From contig NZ_CP115467.1 of the NCBI RefSeq assembly GCF_028462125.1, forward strand, positions 248,001 through 312,000: a stretch of DNA of 64,000 nucleotides, in the 5' to 3' direction. The stretch is from Leptospira sp. GIMC2001 (GTDB lineage: Bacteria > Spirochaetota > Leptospiria > Leptospirales > Leptospiraceae). A program made the translations under genes and the position numbers. The notes below the pieces were generated by a model that saw only the letters and a program-made list of their open reading frames with translations, had not been told where the DNA came from and ran no database searches. Below, piece by piece: positions 9,470-19,810 of this stretch (position 1 is the first letter of the stretch; every line of letters starts with the position of its first letter).

Positions 9470-11299
9470 TTATGCGGTAAGTTCCTCAAGTAATTTCGCT
9501 GATCGTTTCGTAAATTCCCCTAATTCCTTTTCTCCGAGTACTTTCGAAGAGATCAGAGCTAAGTCATAAATTTGTGCTGCAAGCAATTCTCCTTTACTTG
9601 CATTCACTGACTCAAAGGCTTTCAAGGCGTTCTTCACTAAACCCGATGAAGCATTGATCATCAATGTATGATTTTTCAAAAGTGTTCCGGCCATTTCCGA
9701 ATTCATCATAGTATTCATCTCAGACATTCTACGAATGTATTCCGGCAAAAGAATTACCGCTGGAACATCTGCACTCTTGAGAGAACTGACTTTGATCTCT
9801 AAGCCTTCTCTTCCTAATGCCTTTTGGAAAAATTCCTGGATTCTGTCATTCTCTGTCTTATTGTTCTGATCTACAACCCCTGCACTTGCGTCTTTGTCAA
9901 CAACTTGATCAGCTAACTCGGAATCAACTCTCTGAAATTTCCAATCAGGATTCTTGCCTTCCAAATGTTGAAGAAAATGTGAATCAATTCTTGAATCTAC
10001 TAATACAGCCTCCAAGCCTTGTGACCTGAGTAGATCCATATAAACTGACGTTTTCTCTGTTTCATTGGCATAGAAAATTTTATTATTATTTTTTTCCTTA
10101 TTTTTATCCCAATATTCTTGCAAAGTAGTGAATTTATCTTCAGATGTTTTGAAAAGAAGTGCGTCTTTAACGGACTCATAGAATTTTTCTTCCATCATCA
10201 TTCCATACTTAACAAATATCGAAATATCATGCCAATTCTTCTCATAAGTTTCACGATCTTTCTTGAAATCTTCTGTAAGTTTATCTGCAATTTTTTTGAT
10301 GATATGAGCAGAAATTTTCTTAACGAGAGGTTCAGATTGTAAGTAAGATCTCGAAACATTTAAGGGAAGGTCAGGTATATCGATGGTTCCCTTCAGAATG
10401 GTAAGAAATTGCGGGATTAACTCATTTGCTTCATCAGAGACGAAGACATGATTGCAATACAATTTGACTCCATTCTTGGCCGCTTCCAATTCATGTGTGA
10501 GTTTTGGAAAATAAAGAATTCCTTGTAGTCTAAATGGATAATCCACATTCAAATGAATATGGAACAATGGCTCAGCTTGGAAAGGAAATAAATAATTATA
10601 GAATTCTTTATAATCTTCTGGTTTAACAGAAGAAGGTGATTCTGACCATAAAGGGCGCATTTTGTTTGCCTGTTCGTCGCTGACTGATATTGGGACAGGA
10701 AGGAAATCGCAGTATTTCTTGATTAATTCTTTGAGTTTGTATGCATCCAAGTATTCTCCCGAATCTGAATCCAGATGCAAAATGATCTTCGTGCCTCGAT
10801 CTTGTTTGTCGTTAGTTGAAATTTTGAAGTCTGTTCCTGTCTCAGATTCCCAAGCAACTCCAACGGATCCTTTCTTATAAGATTTGGTCTGAATCTCAAC
10901 TTTCTTCGAAACCATGAAGGAAGAATAGAAACCTAAACCAAAATGACCAATAATCTCGGCTTTATTTTCTTCAGTTGAATATTTTTTTGCAAACTCAGTT
11001 GCGCCAGAAAAAGCGATCTGATTGATATATTTCTTAACTTCTTCATCCGTCATCCCTATCCCATTATCTTCAATGGTAAGTGTTCTTGCTGTCTGATCAA
11101 AGCTAAGATTCACCTTGTAGTCGGTGCCTCCTTCGAATTCTTCGGATAGCGCGACCTTTTTTAATTTTGCTATCGCATCACAAGCATTAGATATTAATTC
11201 TCTGAGAAAAATATCTTTCTCAGAATACAACCACTTCTTAATTATTGGAAAAATATTCTCTGTTTCTACTGATATTTTACCTGTTTCAACTTGACTCAT
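9470..11299 (-). CDS. htpG: Hsp90-family chaperone HtpG
   Basis: A 609-residue cytosolic ATP-dependent chaperone, about the usual length for bacterial HtpG. The N-terminal GHKL ATPase has [16 protein letters not shown] and G-H-F-G-L-G-F-Y-S. The middle domain contains D-L-P-L-N-V-S-R, and the C-terminal dimerisation domain is complete. The ATG overlaps the batD stop by 4 bp (ATGA), so it is the last gene of the Bat operon and likely translated by coupling. GGAG sits 7 nt upstream. Placement of a general chaperone behind membrane VWA proteins suggests a shared envelope or stress role, but this is inference. Confidence 0.96.
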   Translation of the reverse strand: MSQVETGKISVETENIFPIIKKWLYSEKDIFLRELISNACDAIAKLKKVALSEEFEGGTDYKVNLSFDQTARTLTIEDNGIGMTDEEVKKYINQIAFSGATEFAKKYSTEENKAEIIGHFGLGFYSSFMVSKKVEIQTKSYKKGSVGVAWESETGTDFKISTNDKQDRGTKIILHLDSDSGEYLDAYKLKELIKKYCDFLPVPISVSDEQANKMRPLWSESPSSVKPEDYKEFYNYLFPFQAEPLFHIHLNVDYPFRLQGILYFPKLTHELEAAKNGVKLYCNHVFVSDEANELIPQFLTILKGTIDIPDLPLNVSRSYLQSEPLVKKISAHIIKKIADKLTEDFKKDRETYEKNWHDISIFVKYGMMMEEKFYESVKDALLFKTSEDKFTTLQEYWDKNKEKNNNKIFYANETEKTSVYMDLLRSQGLEAVLVDSRIDSHFLQHLEGKNPDWKFQRVDSELADQVVDKDASAGVVDQNNKTENDRIQEFFQKALGREGLEIKVSSLKSADVPAVILLPEYIRRMSEMNTMMNSEMAGTLLKNHTLMINASSGLVKNALKAFESVNASKGELLAAQIYDLALISSKVLGEKELGEFTKRSAKLLEELTA

Positions 11300-12954
11300 T
11301 TTTTAACTCCTACATTAAAATATTCATTTAAAATTTCTTTCTCTCTTCCATCTACTATCGATAAGATTTCGGTGAATTTTTGGTCAATATATTTATCACG
11401 CAAGCTTCGCAAAAATTTTGCCTGTTCACCATCATATCCGTTTTGCATAAGAGCTTTTTCAAGCAATAATCCTGACTTCATACCAGCGATTTTTTGAACC
11501 TGGCTTAGTGCTTCACTGACGTTGTTAGCTTTCGGAAGCAAGAAAAATCGATAGATTGTCCAAGCTATAAAACCGAATACACTCAAGAATCCGATTGTAT
11601 AGAATTCCCAGCCAATCTGCATCTCCTTCGTAAAGTCAGATGAAGAATCCTCATTTGAAGATTTTTGAATACTATTTGCGTCTATAACCAATTTTGGAAA
11701 CTGAATGTTTGTGGTAACGTATTTTCCAAGTTTTGGATTGAAAAAAGAAAATTCTATCTTATATGGACTGTTGCTTTTCTCGAGAAAAACTCCATATAAA
11801 AAAGAGACCTCACACCTAAATCCATACACCCCTGGTTGAATCTCTGTGAATTTCTGATTCTTGTTCGTAGATAAATTTACAATTCTTCCCGGAAAATTCT
11901 TTGGAATATTCGTAATCAGCGGATCTTTAATATTATTACAAAGTCCTAATCCCGAAATTTTAATTTCATAATTCCATGGCTCTCCACGCTTGACTTGTTC
12001 TCCGTTATAAACTGCAATCATATCCATCTCTCCGACTTCACCTGAAAACGACTTCGGCGCCCCAGGTGGCAGACCATTGACTTCAATTGATTTCGGCTCA
12101 GAATGGATAGTATGGGTTAAATAATGCATTCGATTCGAATTCGTATAATCAAACTTAGTTGATCCGATTTCGAACTTTCCATCTTTTAAAGGAGTGAGCG
12201 CATAAATTTCCCGATTGTATGGAATTGCATTGTATAAAGTTTGCTTGCCAAGCGAGTCAATTGGTATTTCCTCAGGGTAGCTAATTTTAACTCCCGTTAG
12301 CAACTCACTTGTAAAGAATGGAAATCGTATGGACTCATTAGGATTCCTTTCAAAATGTGGCTTTCGAGAATTTCGATAATAAAAGACAAAATAGCCGATG
12401 ATAGGTTCGCCTACGTAAATTTTACTTTTGCTTGTTTGAAATTTCAACTTTGCGTCCATTTCACTCATTTGAGTTTCAATGTCTTCGTGAAAAAAATTTC
12501 CAAACATTCCGTAAGGAGATCGATTTTGATGATTGTTTTGATATACTTCATTGGAAACTTCGAAATAAGTTTCGGATATCGTGTATTTTGATCCATCAAC
12601 TAATACAGAGATTGGTGGCACTCTAAACTTACCAGGTTTGTTATGCATTAAATTGAATCGTAATATCGTGTAACTGGTCGTTTTAAGATTGATGATTTTT
12701 GTTTCCGACACAATCCCAGAATAGACTGCGGTTATAGAGCCTTCTGTAAATGATTTGGAAACGGGTTTTAAATTTTTGGATCCTTGTGCGACAAATTCAA
12801 TGGTTAAAGGTTCGCCTTTTGCCACTTTCTGAGCAGATAAACGAAATTCGAAGTCATTGGCACCAACCCCAATCGGAAAAAATACAAAGCAAACCAAGAC
12901 AATTTTTATTATTCGATATTGGAAATGAAATGTTTGCGATAGGGTTTTTTTCAT
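11296..12954 (-). CDS. batD: BatD-like protein (BatD/oxygen-tolerance family)
   Basis: About 552 residues. A signal sequence or anchor occupies roughly residues 15-32 and ends in G-V-G-A-N. A long periplasmic beta-rich region follows, with repeated Ig-like segments (K-G-E-P-L-T-I-E-F and R-G-E-P-W-N-Y-E-I) typical of BatD. A single membrane helix lies near residue 460 and a cytoplasmic tail of about 80 residues ends the protein. BatD family members partner with BatA/BatB VWA proteins in a membrane complex of uncertain biochemical role. I use the ATG at 12954; an upstream TTG at 12960 is also possible. It lies about 95 bp after batC and overlaps htpG by 4 bp. Confidence 0.85.
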   Translation of the reverse strand: MKKTLSQTFHFQYRIIKIVLVCFVFFPIGVGANDFEFRLSAQKVAKGEPLTIEFVAQGSKNLKPVSKSFTEGSITAVYSGIVSETKIINLKTTSYTILRFNLMHNKPGKFRVPPISVLVDGSKYTISETYFEVSNEVYQNNHQNRSPYGMFGNFFHEDIETQMSEMDAKLKFQTSKSKIYVGEPIIGYFVFYYRNSRKPHFERNPNESIRFPFFTSELLTGVKISYPEEIPIDSLGKQTLYNAIPYNREIYALTPLKDGKFEIGSTKFDYTNSNRMHYLTHTIHSEPKSIEVNGLPPGAPKSFSGEVGEMDMIAVYNGEQVKRGEPWNYEIKISGLGLCNNIKDPLITNIPKNFPGRIVNLSTNKNQKFTEIQPGVYGFRCEVSFLYGVFLEKSNSPYKIEFSFFNPKLGKYVTTNIQFPKLVIDANSIQKSSNEDSSSDFTKEMQIGWEFYTIGFLSVFGFIAWTIYRFFLLPKANNVSEALSQVQKIAGMKSGLLLEKALMQNGYDGEQAKFLRSLRDKYIDQKFTEILSIVDGREKEILNEYFNVGVKK

Positions 12955-13049
12955 ATTCAATTGCTATATTTTTATATTAATATATCTTAATATAAATTGA
13001 AGACTCAAGACTTTTCAAACTTCAACTATAAAACTTTTTACAACTCGCC

Positions 13050-13781
13050 CTACCAGAATTTATCTCTTCTCATTTGGAAAAATCCTCGATTCTTCCTCCG
13101 CTCGATTTTGTCAGGATTCATCGAATCCATAATTCGATCCGCTTGATCCCGGCTGAGCTGATCTGGATCATTGCCATTGTTCTGGGTCGACGGATCTTGC
13201 CCTATACTATTATCATTACCTTTGCTCGAGCTATTTCCTTTTGTATCCCTTTGATCATTAGACCCCGAACTTGGATCTTTTGAGTTGTTCTGGTTGGGAT
13301 TGGATTCGGATCCATTCGCTTTATTCGATTGAGGTTGATTATACAGCAGCTCTAAGTTCTTTCTAGCAGCTTTATTTATAGGGTCATATTCTAGTGATTT
13401 CCGATAAGAATCTAAAGCCTTTTTCTTCTGACCCATAGCCGAATATGCCTTACCCAAATTATAATAAGATTTGGATTTCCATTCAGGATCTGGGTTTTCC
13501 AGAGATTTCTCTAAGTGGGTTATGGCTTCAGAATGCCTACCATCATGAATTTTGACACTTCCTTTGTTGAATTCAATTCTTGGATCATCGGGCAAATCAT
13601 CTTCAGCTTGTTCAAAACTGCTGACAGCATTATCATAATTCTTATCATAAAAAAAATCAATTCCTTGTCGGATACTATTTCCTGTTGGATCGAAAAAAGA
13701 CTCTGCGAACAAAATGTTCGGATTTACAAGAAATAGTAGGTATATGACTGAAATATAGATTCGGTAATAGCATCTAATCAT
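13050..13781 (-). CDS. batC: BatC-like TPR protein
   Basis: About 243 residues from the ATG at 13781, which has AGGAGG upstream and shares one base with the batB stop (TAATG). A signal peptide or membrane segment ends near F-A-E-S. Two to three tetratricopeptide repeats follow (for example the helix pairs around Y-Y-N-L-G-K-A-Y-S-A-M-G and A-L-D-S-Y-R-K-S-L). The last 70-80 residues are low-complexity, rich in Asn, Ser, Gly, Asp and Lys, then basic. BatC proteins are thought to scaffold Bat complexes through TPR contacts. The low-complexity tail is probably disordered. Confidence 0.8.
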   Translation of the reverse strand: MIRCYYRIYISVIYLLFLVNPNILFAESFFDPTGNSIRQGIDFFYDKNYDNAVSSFEQAEDDLPDDPRIEFNKGSVKIHDGRHSEAITHLEKSLENPDPEWKSKSYYNLGKAYSAMGQKKKALDSYRKSLEYDPINKAARKNLELLYNQPQSNKANGSESNPNQNNSKDPSSGSNDQRDTKGNSSSKGNDNSIGQDPSTQNNGNDPDQLSRDQADRIMDSMNPDKIERRKNRGFFQMRRDKFW

Positions 13782-14821
13782 TATTGACTTTCCTCCTTTC
13801 GATGAATTCGAAACATCAACCATTCTAAAATTGAAATATCGATAAAAAAAAGAAATACTGCGGGGATCAGAAAATAATGTGGTTTTTGATTTCTCAACAA
13901 TTGTTTGTTCTTCGATAAAGAATTTTTTTCCATGTCTTGAATATCATCAATCAATTTATAGCGAGCACTGCCATCAGTTGTTAGATCGAAATACTTACCT
14001 CGATTCTCTCGAGCAATATCTCTTAGATAATCTGGATCTGCGACCGATATTATGATTTGTCCATCACTAGCCGAAGATACCAATCCCCCTTGAGTTGTGA
14101 CATAACCTCGACTCCCTGTATCGCCATCTTCATAATAGATTGGTGCTCCATCGATCGATCCAAAACCCCACACAACCAAATCAGCGGATATCCGTGGGAG
14201 ACTCGACTTGGAATGATCCTCGCCATCTGATGCAAGAACGATTATTCTATTTCGCAAAAGTTTCGAGGAATCTATCAATTTCATCGCTTTATCGAAGGCA
14301 CCATTGATGTCAGATCCTTTGTCACCAACCATATCCACATCCAATCCTCGGACATAGTCTGCAAACGCATTCATATCTGTAGTCAAAGGACAATACAAAA
14401 AAGGTGATCCAGCAAAAACTACAATACCGAGTCGATTCCCTTCAAGCTCAGGCAAAAGAGACAGAAGAGTCTCTTTGAATCGAGCAAGCCTTGTTGGTTT
14501 TGCATCCACAGCATTCATTGATAGTGATGAATCAACGAGGAAAAGAACATCTACACCTTCAGAAGATTCTTCTCTTAAGATATTTTCACCGGGAGGGAAA
14601 ATCAATGCACCAACTAACAATACAACGACTATAAAGTATAAAATAAGTCTAATTATCTTTACTCTTGGATCTCCGAATGATATTCTAGATGCAATACTTG
14701 GCTTTTTCGAAATTGCTTGCCTAATAATTTTTATATCAAGCATACGATAAACGCCATAAGCCAGAACAAATACTAACAGCACAGTTGCGACTAGCCACTC
14801 AAGGATAGAATCGGAAAGCAT
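13781..14821 (-). CDS. batB: BatB-like membrane protein with von Willebrand A domain
   Basis: A 346-residue protein. Membrane helices lie at roughly residues 8-27 and 55-76 and near the C-terminus (F-L-I-P-A-V-F-L-F-F-I), flanking a VWA domain with the metal-ion MIDAS motif D-S-S-L-S near residue 96 and a downstream T-D-M-N and S-D-G-E-D-H. VWA domains bind protein partners through a divalent metal. It starts at an ATG inside the batA 3' end (23-bp overlap) with GGGAGGAAG upstream, and its stop overlaps batC. BatA and BatB are paralogues; the order here matches known bat clusters. Confidence 0.88.
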   Translation of the reverse strand: MLSDSILEWLVATVLLVFVLAYGVYRMLDIKIIRQAISKKPSIASRISFGDPRVKIIRLILYFIVVVLLVGALIFPPGENILREESSEGVDVLFLVDSSLSMNAVDAKPTRLARFKETLLSLLPELEGNRLGIVVFAGSPFLYCPLTTDMNAFADYVRGLDVDMVGDKGSDINGAFDKAMKLIDSSKLLRNRIIVLASDGEDHSKSSLPRISADLVVWGFGSIDGAPIYYEDGDTGSRGYVTTQGGLVSSASDGQIIISVADPDYLRDIARENRGKYFDLTTDGSARYKLIDDIQDMEKNSLSKNKQLLRNQKPHYFLIPAVFLFFIDISILEWLMFRIHRKEESQ

Positions 14822-15758
14822 ACATTCTTCCTCCCAAATCTAACATAAACAATAGCATAGCAAGTATTAGATATTTTTTATAACTTGATTCTATCAATTC
14901 TTTTGGTTTGTCAGCTAGAATATCCTTTTCCAGTTGATCAATCTCGAGTAACACTGACTCCAATTCAGCAGGACTTTCAGCTCGAAAGAATTTCCCACCA
15001 CTGCGTCTCGAAAGATCGTGGAGAGCTGAGAAATTCACTTCATATTCTCCATCTTCTTTTCCGATTCCAATAGAATATATTTTTATTCCATAAGCTCTTG
15101 CAGTTTCGGAGGATGTTTCGGGATCTATTTTGCCAGTATTGGACACTCCATCCGTAAGCAGAATGATTACTCTTGATTTTGTTTTGGATGATTTCAATCG
15201 ATAAGTAGAAAGTAAAATAGCATCGCCAACCGCTGTCCCTTGTTCTTCGATAGTATCTGTATCTATCTCACTTAGTATTTCTCGCAAGGCAGATAAGTCA
15301 CTCGTCAAGGGGGACTGAAGGTAGGCTGCGCCAGCGAATACAACCAAACCTAAACGATCTGTAGTTCGTTTTTTTATGAATTCGTCGACTAGATCTTTGG
15401 AGACTTCTAATCGATTGCGAGGAAGAAAATCTCTAGACTTCACCATCGAACCAGAAATATCCAAAGCAAACATAATATCGATGCCCAGTTTATCATTGGG
15501 AAGGAACTGGTGCTTACTTCCAGGTCCCGCGGCTGCAAAAACTATAAGGGCAATGATGAGAAATCTTAAATAGGGAAATAGCTCGCGACAAATTGATTGA
15601 AAAGTGAACCCAATTGACTTGGATTCCGTGTGATCCAAGTTCATCTCTTGACGTGGAAATGGTTTGAAAAACTGAACGAGGTTTCGTGCATGATAGGCAA
15701 GAACCAATAAAATCGGAACAAGTAGAATCAAGATAAAGGGACGTTCGAAATCAGACAT
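14799..15758 (-). CDS. batA: BatA-like membrane protein with von Willebrand A domain
   Basis: A 319-residue protein with helices near residues 7-24 and 60-78 and at the C-terminus, and a VWA domain carrying a canonical MIDAS motif D-I-S-G-S-M near residue 95, then T-S-D-L-S and T-D-G-V-S-N-T-G. The perfect D-x-S-x-S plus Thr and Asp ligands suggest working metal-dependent partner binding. The ATG is within the last 8 bp of the upstream gene and the 3' end overlaps batB by 23 bp, so the set is translationally coupled. Bat genes were named for aerotolerance in Bacteroides; whether they do this here is not shown. Confidence 0.88.
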   Translation of the reverse strand: MSDFERPFILILLVPILLVLAYHARNLVQFFKPFPRQEMNLDHTESKSIGFTFQSICRELFPYLRFLIIALIVFAAAGPGSKHQFLPNDKLGIDIMFALDISGSMVKSRDFLPRNRLEVSKDLVDEFIKKRTTDRLGLVVFAGAAYLQSPLTSDLSALREILSEIDTDTIEEQGTAVGDAILLSTYRLKSSKTKSRVIILLTDGVSNTGKIDPETSSETARAYGIKIYSIGIGKEDGEYEVNFSALHDLSRRSGGKFFRAESPAELESVLLEIDQLEKDILADKPKELIESSYKKYLILAMLLFMLDLGGRMYAFRFYP

Positions 15759-16659
15759 GATGAATTCCTGATATCAAATTTGCCCATCGATCCCAAAATT
15801 TTTTTGCCTCTTCCTGGGAAAAGGTTTCTAATAAAGGAGTGAACTTGGCGACCAACAAAAACCATTTCACTTCCCTCAACTCCTCTTGAGGAATAGAGGA
15901 ACGATTGAAAATCACTTCCAGCAATTCTGAATCACTCTTCATACTGAGATCTGATTCGAGGGCAATGGATAATTTCCATTTCAAATACTCTGTCAGAAAG
16001 AATGCAAATTGCTTTTTTGAAATTTCTGGATCTTTAAAAAATTTCTGAATCTTCAGATTCCATTTCTCATCATCAGGAATTGGAGGTCTGGTCTCAATGA
16101 TGGCATCCAACGGTTGATTCTTCCAATGGCGGTATGCGTAAATGAGTCCGACAAGAATCAGAAGAAAAAAAAGTGTTAAAAGAATCAGCCGATGCCATAA
16201 AAACTTCCCAAATTCGATAGGGGCAATAGCATCTTCTTCTGTGCTGGACTCACCATCTGCAATGGATGATTTTACCTTTATAGTTTTCTGAGATTCCACC
16301 CAAGCATCTGAGTCCGGAAGTTTCCAGCTCACTGGAACATAGAATTCGCCAGAAAGGAAATACCTCAGTTGAATGGTTGCCTTACGTTTTTCCAAATCAA
16401 CAGATAGTATTTCACCAAAACTCATTTCATTATTTTCTGACTGCAATTCTCCAATGGTAGGCAATGAAACTTCCCAACCATCTTCCCATTGAATTGTGTA
16501 GCGAGCGGTATCATAGACTACCACTTCATCTGATTCCAATTTTTCTTCGGGAATCAAATCTGTTGCCCGCAAAGCGTTGATGCTATAAACAAGTGAGCAA
16601 AGAATTGCAAATTTTAGACCAATGCCCATTGAATGAAGAGATCGTTGCCCATTCTTCAT
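15751..16659 (-). CDS. Signal-peptide membrane protein between DUF58 and batA
   Basis: About 302 residues from the ATG at 16659, which overlaps the DUF58 stop as ATGA and has GGAG upstream; the frame also opens earlier at 16698. It has an N-terminal signal segment (residues 13-31), an approximately 125-residue periplasmic beta-rich part, one membrane helix (about 157-177) and a roughly 120-residue helical cytoplasmic tail containing F-F-L-T-E-Y-L-K-W-K-L. This layout is usual for the unnamed protein found between DUF58 and BatA in such operons. I know no biochemical activity. It presumably belongs to the MoxR/Bat membrane complex. Confidence 0.75.
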   Translation of the reverse strand: MKNGQRSLHSMGIGLKFAILCSLVYSINALRATDLIPEEKLESDEVVVYDTARYTIQWEDGWEVSLPTIGELQSENNEMSFGEILSVDLEKRKATIQLRYFLSGEFYVPVSWKLPDSDAWVESQKTIKVKSSIADGESSTEEDAIAPIEFGKFLWHRLILLTLFFLLILVGLIYAYRHWKNQPLDAIIETRPPIPDDEKWNLKIQKFFKDPEISKKQFAFFLTEYLKWKLSIALESDLSMKSDSELLEVIFNRSSIPQEELREVKWFLLVAKFTPLLETFSQEEAKKFWDRWANLISGIHHV

Positions 16660-17492
16660 AGACCATCTCCAAATATTCTCAGCAGTTGCCCAACCCAATC
16701 ACCATCGCTTCGAATTTCATTTAGGTTCCGTCCAAAAAGTTTTTGCAATCTCTCAAGATCTCTTTCATAAGTAGGAATTGTATCGGTTGCCAGAGAAGAT
16801 GATTCCGAGTTTTTAAGGGCAAACAAAGTCTGTAATTGGGTTAAATCCTGCGATTCGGAATTAATAAAGAGGGCGTTGATTTCATGCCTTCTCGTTACTG
16901 GCAGCAATCTATCAGTTTCAGGAAAGTTTGCAAAATCACTAATGATATAAACCAAGTTTCTCGTCATTGCCCTATCCTGTAAGAATTGAAAGGGCAATGC
17001 AAAGTTTGTTGGGTGTACTCCGACTTTCAAGGTTAGAATTTTTTCTTGCAGCAGTTTCGCTTGGCGAAAGAAATCCACTTTAGACTTGATAGGTTCTTTG
17101 ATAAATTCCCATCGGTTGGTAAATCCCATAATCTGCACTCGATTGTTCGACTGATTGTGCAACAGGGCAATGAGAAGAGTCAGCTGAAAACATAAATCCG
17201 ACTTACGAGAATCTATTAGCATCGAAGTTGAAAGATCCAAAAAAATAATTACAGGAATATCACGTTCTTGATAGAATTCCTTGATATGAATTTCGCCAGT
17301 TCGTGAAGTTACATTCCAGTCAATTAAGCGAATATCATCACCCGAAATGTAATTTCTCACATCTCGAAATTCCATCCCCCTTCCTTTTTTATGAAAATGC
17401 GATCCCCCGTCCCGTCTGCCATGAATCCATTTCCTTGACCGAGCTTCCAATAGTGAAACGAGTCTGTAAAAGGATGGATTTAGATAGTTCAC
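16656..17492 (-). CDS. DUF58 protein, partner of MoxR ATPase
   Basis: A 278-residue protein with a GTG start that shares its first base with the moxR stop codon. The DUF58 signature is clear: G-M-E-F-R-D-V-R-N-Y, then G-D-D-I-R-L-I-D-W-N-V-T-S-R and the strand F-L-D-L-S-T-S-M, a degenerate VWA fold with a MIDAS-like D-x-S-x-S. No membrane helix is visible, so it is probably cytoplasmic. In MoxR operons DUF58 proteins are proposed to link the AAA+ ATPase to VWA clients. Context (moxR upstream, batA-D downstream) supports this. Confidence 0.9.
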   Translation of the reverse strand: MNYLNPSFYRLVSLLEARSRKWIHGRRDGGSHFHKKGRGMEFRDVRNYISGDDIRLIDWNVTSRTGEIHIKEFYQERDIPVIIFLDLSTSMLIDSRKSDLCFQLTLLIALLHNQSNNRVQIMGFTNRWEFIKEPIKSKVDFFRQAKLLQEKILTLKVGVHPTNFALPFQFLQDRAMTRNLVYIISDFANFPETDRLLPVTRRHEINALFINSESQDLTQLQTLFALKNSESSSLATDTIPTYERDLERLQKLFGRNLNEIRSDGDWVGQLLRIFGDGL

Positions 17493-18490
17493 TACGGAAC
17501 TCCGATGGTTTCCAAAATTGATTCAATGATATTGTCAACAGATACATCTTCAGCCAATGCTTCATAATTGAGAAGAATTCTATGGCGAAGGATTTCCTTA
17601 GCATAGGCCTGGATATCTTCAGGAATCACAAAATCGCGACCTTCCAAAATTGCCTTAGCCCGAGCGATTCGTAAAAAGGAAAGACTTGCTCTTGGACTTG
17701 CACCATGTCGGATAAACTGAGAAGTCTCCTTGGCAAAACTCGTTTCAGGTCTTGTCTGTCGGACAATCCTGACAATATACTCTTTGAGCTTTGGATCAAT
17801 ATAAACTGAGTCAGCGAGTCGAGAGATCGCAATTCTATCCTTGCCTTTGAGAATCACGGTAACTTTTTCTGAACTGCTATGTCCACCTTGCCCATGTTGA
17901 TCCAGAATCGATATCTCATCTTCTTGGCTTGGATAGCCAACTTGTATTTTTAAAATAAAACGATCCATCTGAGCTTCAGGCAATTGATACGTTCCCTCTT
18001 GATCAATTGGATTCTGAGTTGCTATAACAAAGAAATTCGGATCCAATTCAAAAGTTTGATCACCAATCGAAACAAGTCTTTCTTCCATACATTGCAAAAG
18101 AGCCGACTGGACTTTTGCTGGAGCACGATTGATTTCATCTGCAAGCAATACACCTGTGAAAACAGGTCCTTTCCTTATATCAAAAGTTGCTGTTTTTGGA
18201 TTAAAAACACTAGTACCTGTTAGATCGGCTGGTAAAAGATCTGGTGTAAATTGTATCCTCTGAAAAGGAGAATCCATTGATTTGGAGATTGTTTTCGCAA
18301 GTAATGTTTTTGCAAGTCCTGGCATTCCTTCAAGCAGAACATGTCCTTGTGAGACCATCGCAAGCAAAACCGCCTCGACGCTTGCTTGCATTCCTGTGAT
18401 TTGCTTTTGAATTTCTGTTCGAGCCGAGGCCATTTTCTCCCGGACAAATTGTATCTTGTCATCCGGGATTGTGGTTTGCTTTTGCTCCAT
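17492..18490 (-). CDS. moxR: MoxR-family AAA+ ATPase
   Basis: A 332-residue AAA+ ATPase. The Walker A motif is the MoxR variant G-M-P-G-L-A-K-T, followed by Walker B L-L-A-D-E-I-N-R-A, the sensor region A-T-Q-N-P-I-D-Q-E-G-T-Y-Q-L-P-E-A-Q-M-D-R-F and a lid domain containing H-G-A-S-P-R-A-S. MoxR ATPases act as chaperones that activate or assemble VWA-domain complexes, which fits the downstream DUF58 and bat genes. GGAGG lies about 11 nt ahead of the ATG, at the very end of the preceding lipoprotein gene (3-bp gap). Confidence 0.95.
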   Translation of the reverse strand: MEQKQTTIPDDKIQFVREKMASARTEIQKQITGMQASVEAVLLAMVSQGHVLLEGMPGLAKTLLAKTISKSMDSPFQRIQFTPDLLPADLTGTSVFNPKTATFDIRKGPVFTGVLLADEINRAPAKVQSALLQCMEERLVSIGDQTFELDPNFFVIATQNPIDQEGTYQLPEAQMDRFILKIQVGYPSQEDEISILDQHGQGGHSSSEKVTVILKGKDRIAISRLADSVYIDPKLKEYIVRIVRQTRPETSFAKETSQFIRHGASPRASLSFLRIARAKAILEGRDFVIPEDIQAYAKEILRHRILLNYEALAEDVSVDNIIESILETIGVP

Positions 18491-18493
18491 TCT

Positions 18494-19810
18494 TTAAGAG
18501 CCTCCGCAAGCGTTCGCGGTCATGGTTGCTCTTTCTTTGCCTAACATATAGTATACGGTTTTACCACCCTCTTTCCAACAGCCATTCTTTCTACCTTGAG
18601 CATCACCGCCACCTCGTCCAATTTCTTTGCCATTTTTATCATATTCAATAGCATCTTCACTGGATCGGATTTCTAGTCTTTTCTTACCATTGTCATGGTA
18701 ATAAGTAAAAGGAATATCTGGTTTGTAGCTGTCTTTTAAATCGCCAGTTTTATCATCAATGGCAACGATCGAGAAGAAAAATTTACCTTCACCTATCTTT
18801 AGGCCAGATCGGTCAAAAACTTCGGCTGATTGAAGCATAACTTCATTCGCCATAATTCCACGATATCGAAGTTTACCGTCGTTGTAGTAGTAATTCCATT
18901 TGCCATTGCGAACATGTTTTCTTGGACCCTCAGCAAATAATTGTCCATTTGGATAGTATTCTCTCCATATCCCTACTCTCTCATACTTACTATCTCCAGT
19001 TCCGCCATCTTTCGGAGCATAGCTTCCTTCTGATTGAAGTTTCCCATCTGGATAGAAAGTTTTCCAAGTCCCAACTCTTGCATCGTCGCGGTTCATTCCC
19101 ATTGAAGAGACAGTTTTACCATCATCATAGAAATTTTTCTCTTCTCCATTCAGTGCACCGTTCTGATAATTTGACAGCTGTTTAATGGTTCCTTTTCCAA
19201 AATGAAAAGTTGTCCAGAGACCATGCTTTTCTCCTTCCTTGTACTGTCCCTTTTCTAGAAAGTTACCATCTTTTGCTGCTTTCAGGTAATAGGAACCATG
19301 CATCTTATCGTCAACATACTCTGTCTCGCTGATAAGTTGCCCATTTTCCCCATAAGTTTTCATAGTACCTTGGCGCTTGCCATCAGTATAAGGAATCTCA
19401 GCAATGATCTTACCTGTTTCCGCGTTAGGTCTTTTCCAAACGCCAACTCGCTTTCCATTTTCATAGGTTCCGACAAGATCTAAAACATTTTTGAATTTAG
19501 GATTTTTCAGATCACCACCATCTTGAAACTGGAGGTATTCTTTCCATTCACCGTGCTTGGGGAAGGCTTTTATTTTAACGATACCGAGAGTTTCCAATTG
19601 CTTGGAGTCACATGGCTTGCCACCGCAATCTGTTAATACGGGTCCTTGACCACGAATCAATTTTGTATTGCTAAATCTTTCGATTCGAATATTGGGTGCC
19701 TTCATTTCAAAATCAGGAATCCCCTTTTCAGGTTCCTTAGTGTCGCCACCTCCGCACTGAATGAGAAATGACATTGTAAGGATCAAAAGGCTTGGGATTT
19801 TAAATTTCAT
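18494..19810 (-). CDS. Lipoprotein with MORN/YwqK-type repeats
   Basis: A 438-residue protein. The signal peptide ends in a spirochaetal lipobox (F-L-I-Q-C, Cys19), so it is likely lipid-anchored. The mature part carries many repeats of about 20-25 residues of the form G-x-W-x-x-Y-Y-x-N-G-x-L-x-x-E-G, for example W-R-E-Y-Y-P-N-G-Q-L-F-A-E-G, characteristic of MORN-like and YwqK-type repeats that form a long beta-meander. Despite the database name antitoxin for YwqK relatives, nothing here suggests a toxin. It starts at an ATG overlapping the thioesterase stop by 4 bp, and moxR follows after 3 bp. Confidence 0.85.
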   Translation of the reverse strand: MKFKIPSLLILTMSFLIQCGGGDTKEPEKGIPDFEMKAPNIRIERFSNTKLIRGQGPVLTDCGGKPCDSKQLETLGIVKIKAFPKHGEWKEYLQFQDGGDLKNPKFKNVLDLVGTYENGKRVGVWKRPNAETGKIIAEIPYTDGKRQGTMKTYGENGQLISETEYVDDKMHGSYYLKAAKDGNFLEKGQYKEGEKHGLWTTFHFGKGTIKQLSNYQNGALNGEEKNFYDDGKTVSSMGMNRDDARVGTWKTFYPDGKLQSEGSYAPKDGGTGDSKYERVGIWREYYPNGQLFAEGPRKHVRNGKWNYYYNDGKLRYRGIMANEVMLQSAEVFDRSGLKIGEGKFFFSIVAIDDKTGDLKDSYKPDIPFTYYHDNGKKRLEIRSSEDAIEYDKNGKEIGRGGGDAQGRKNGCWKEGGKTVYYMLGKERATMTANACGGS

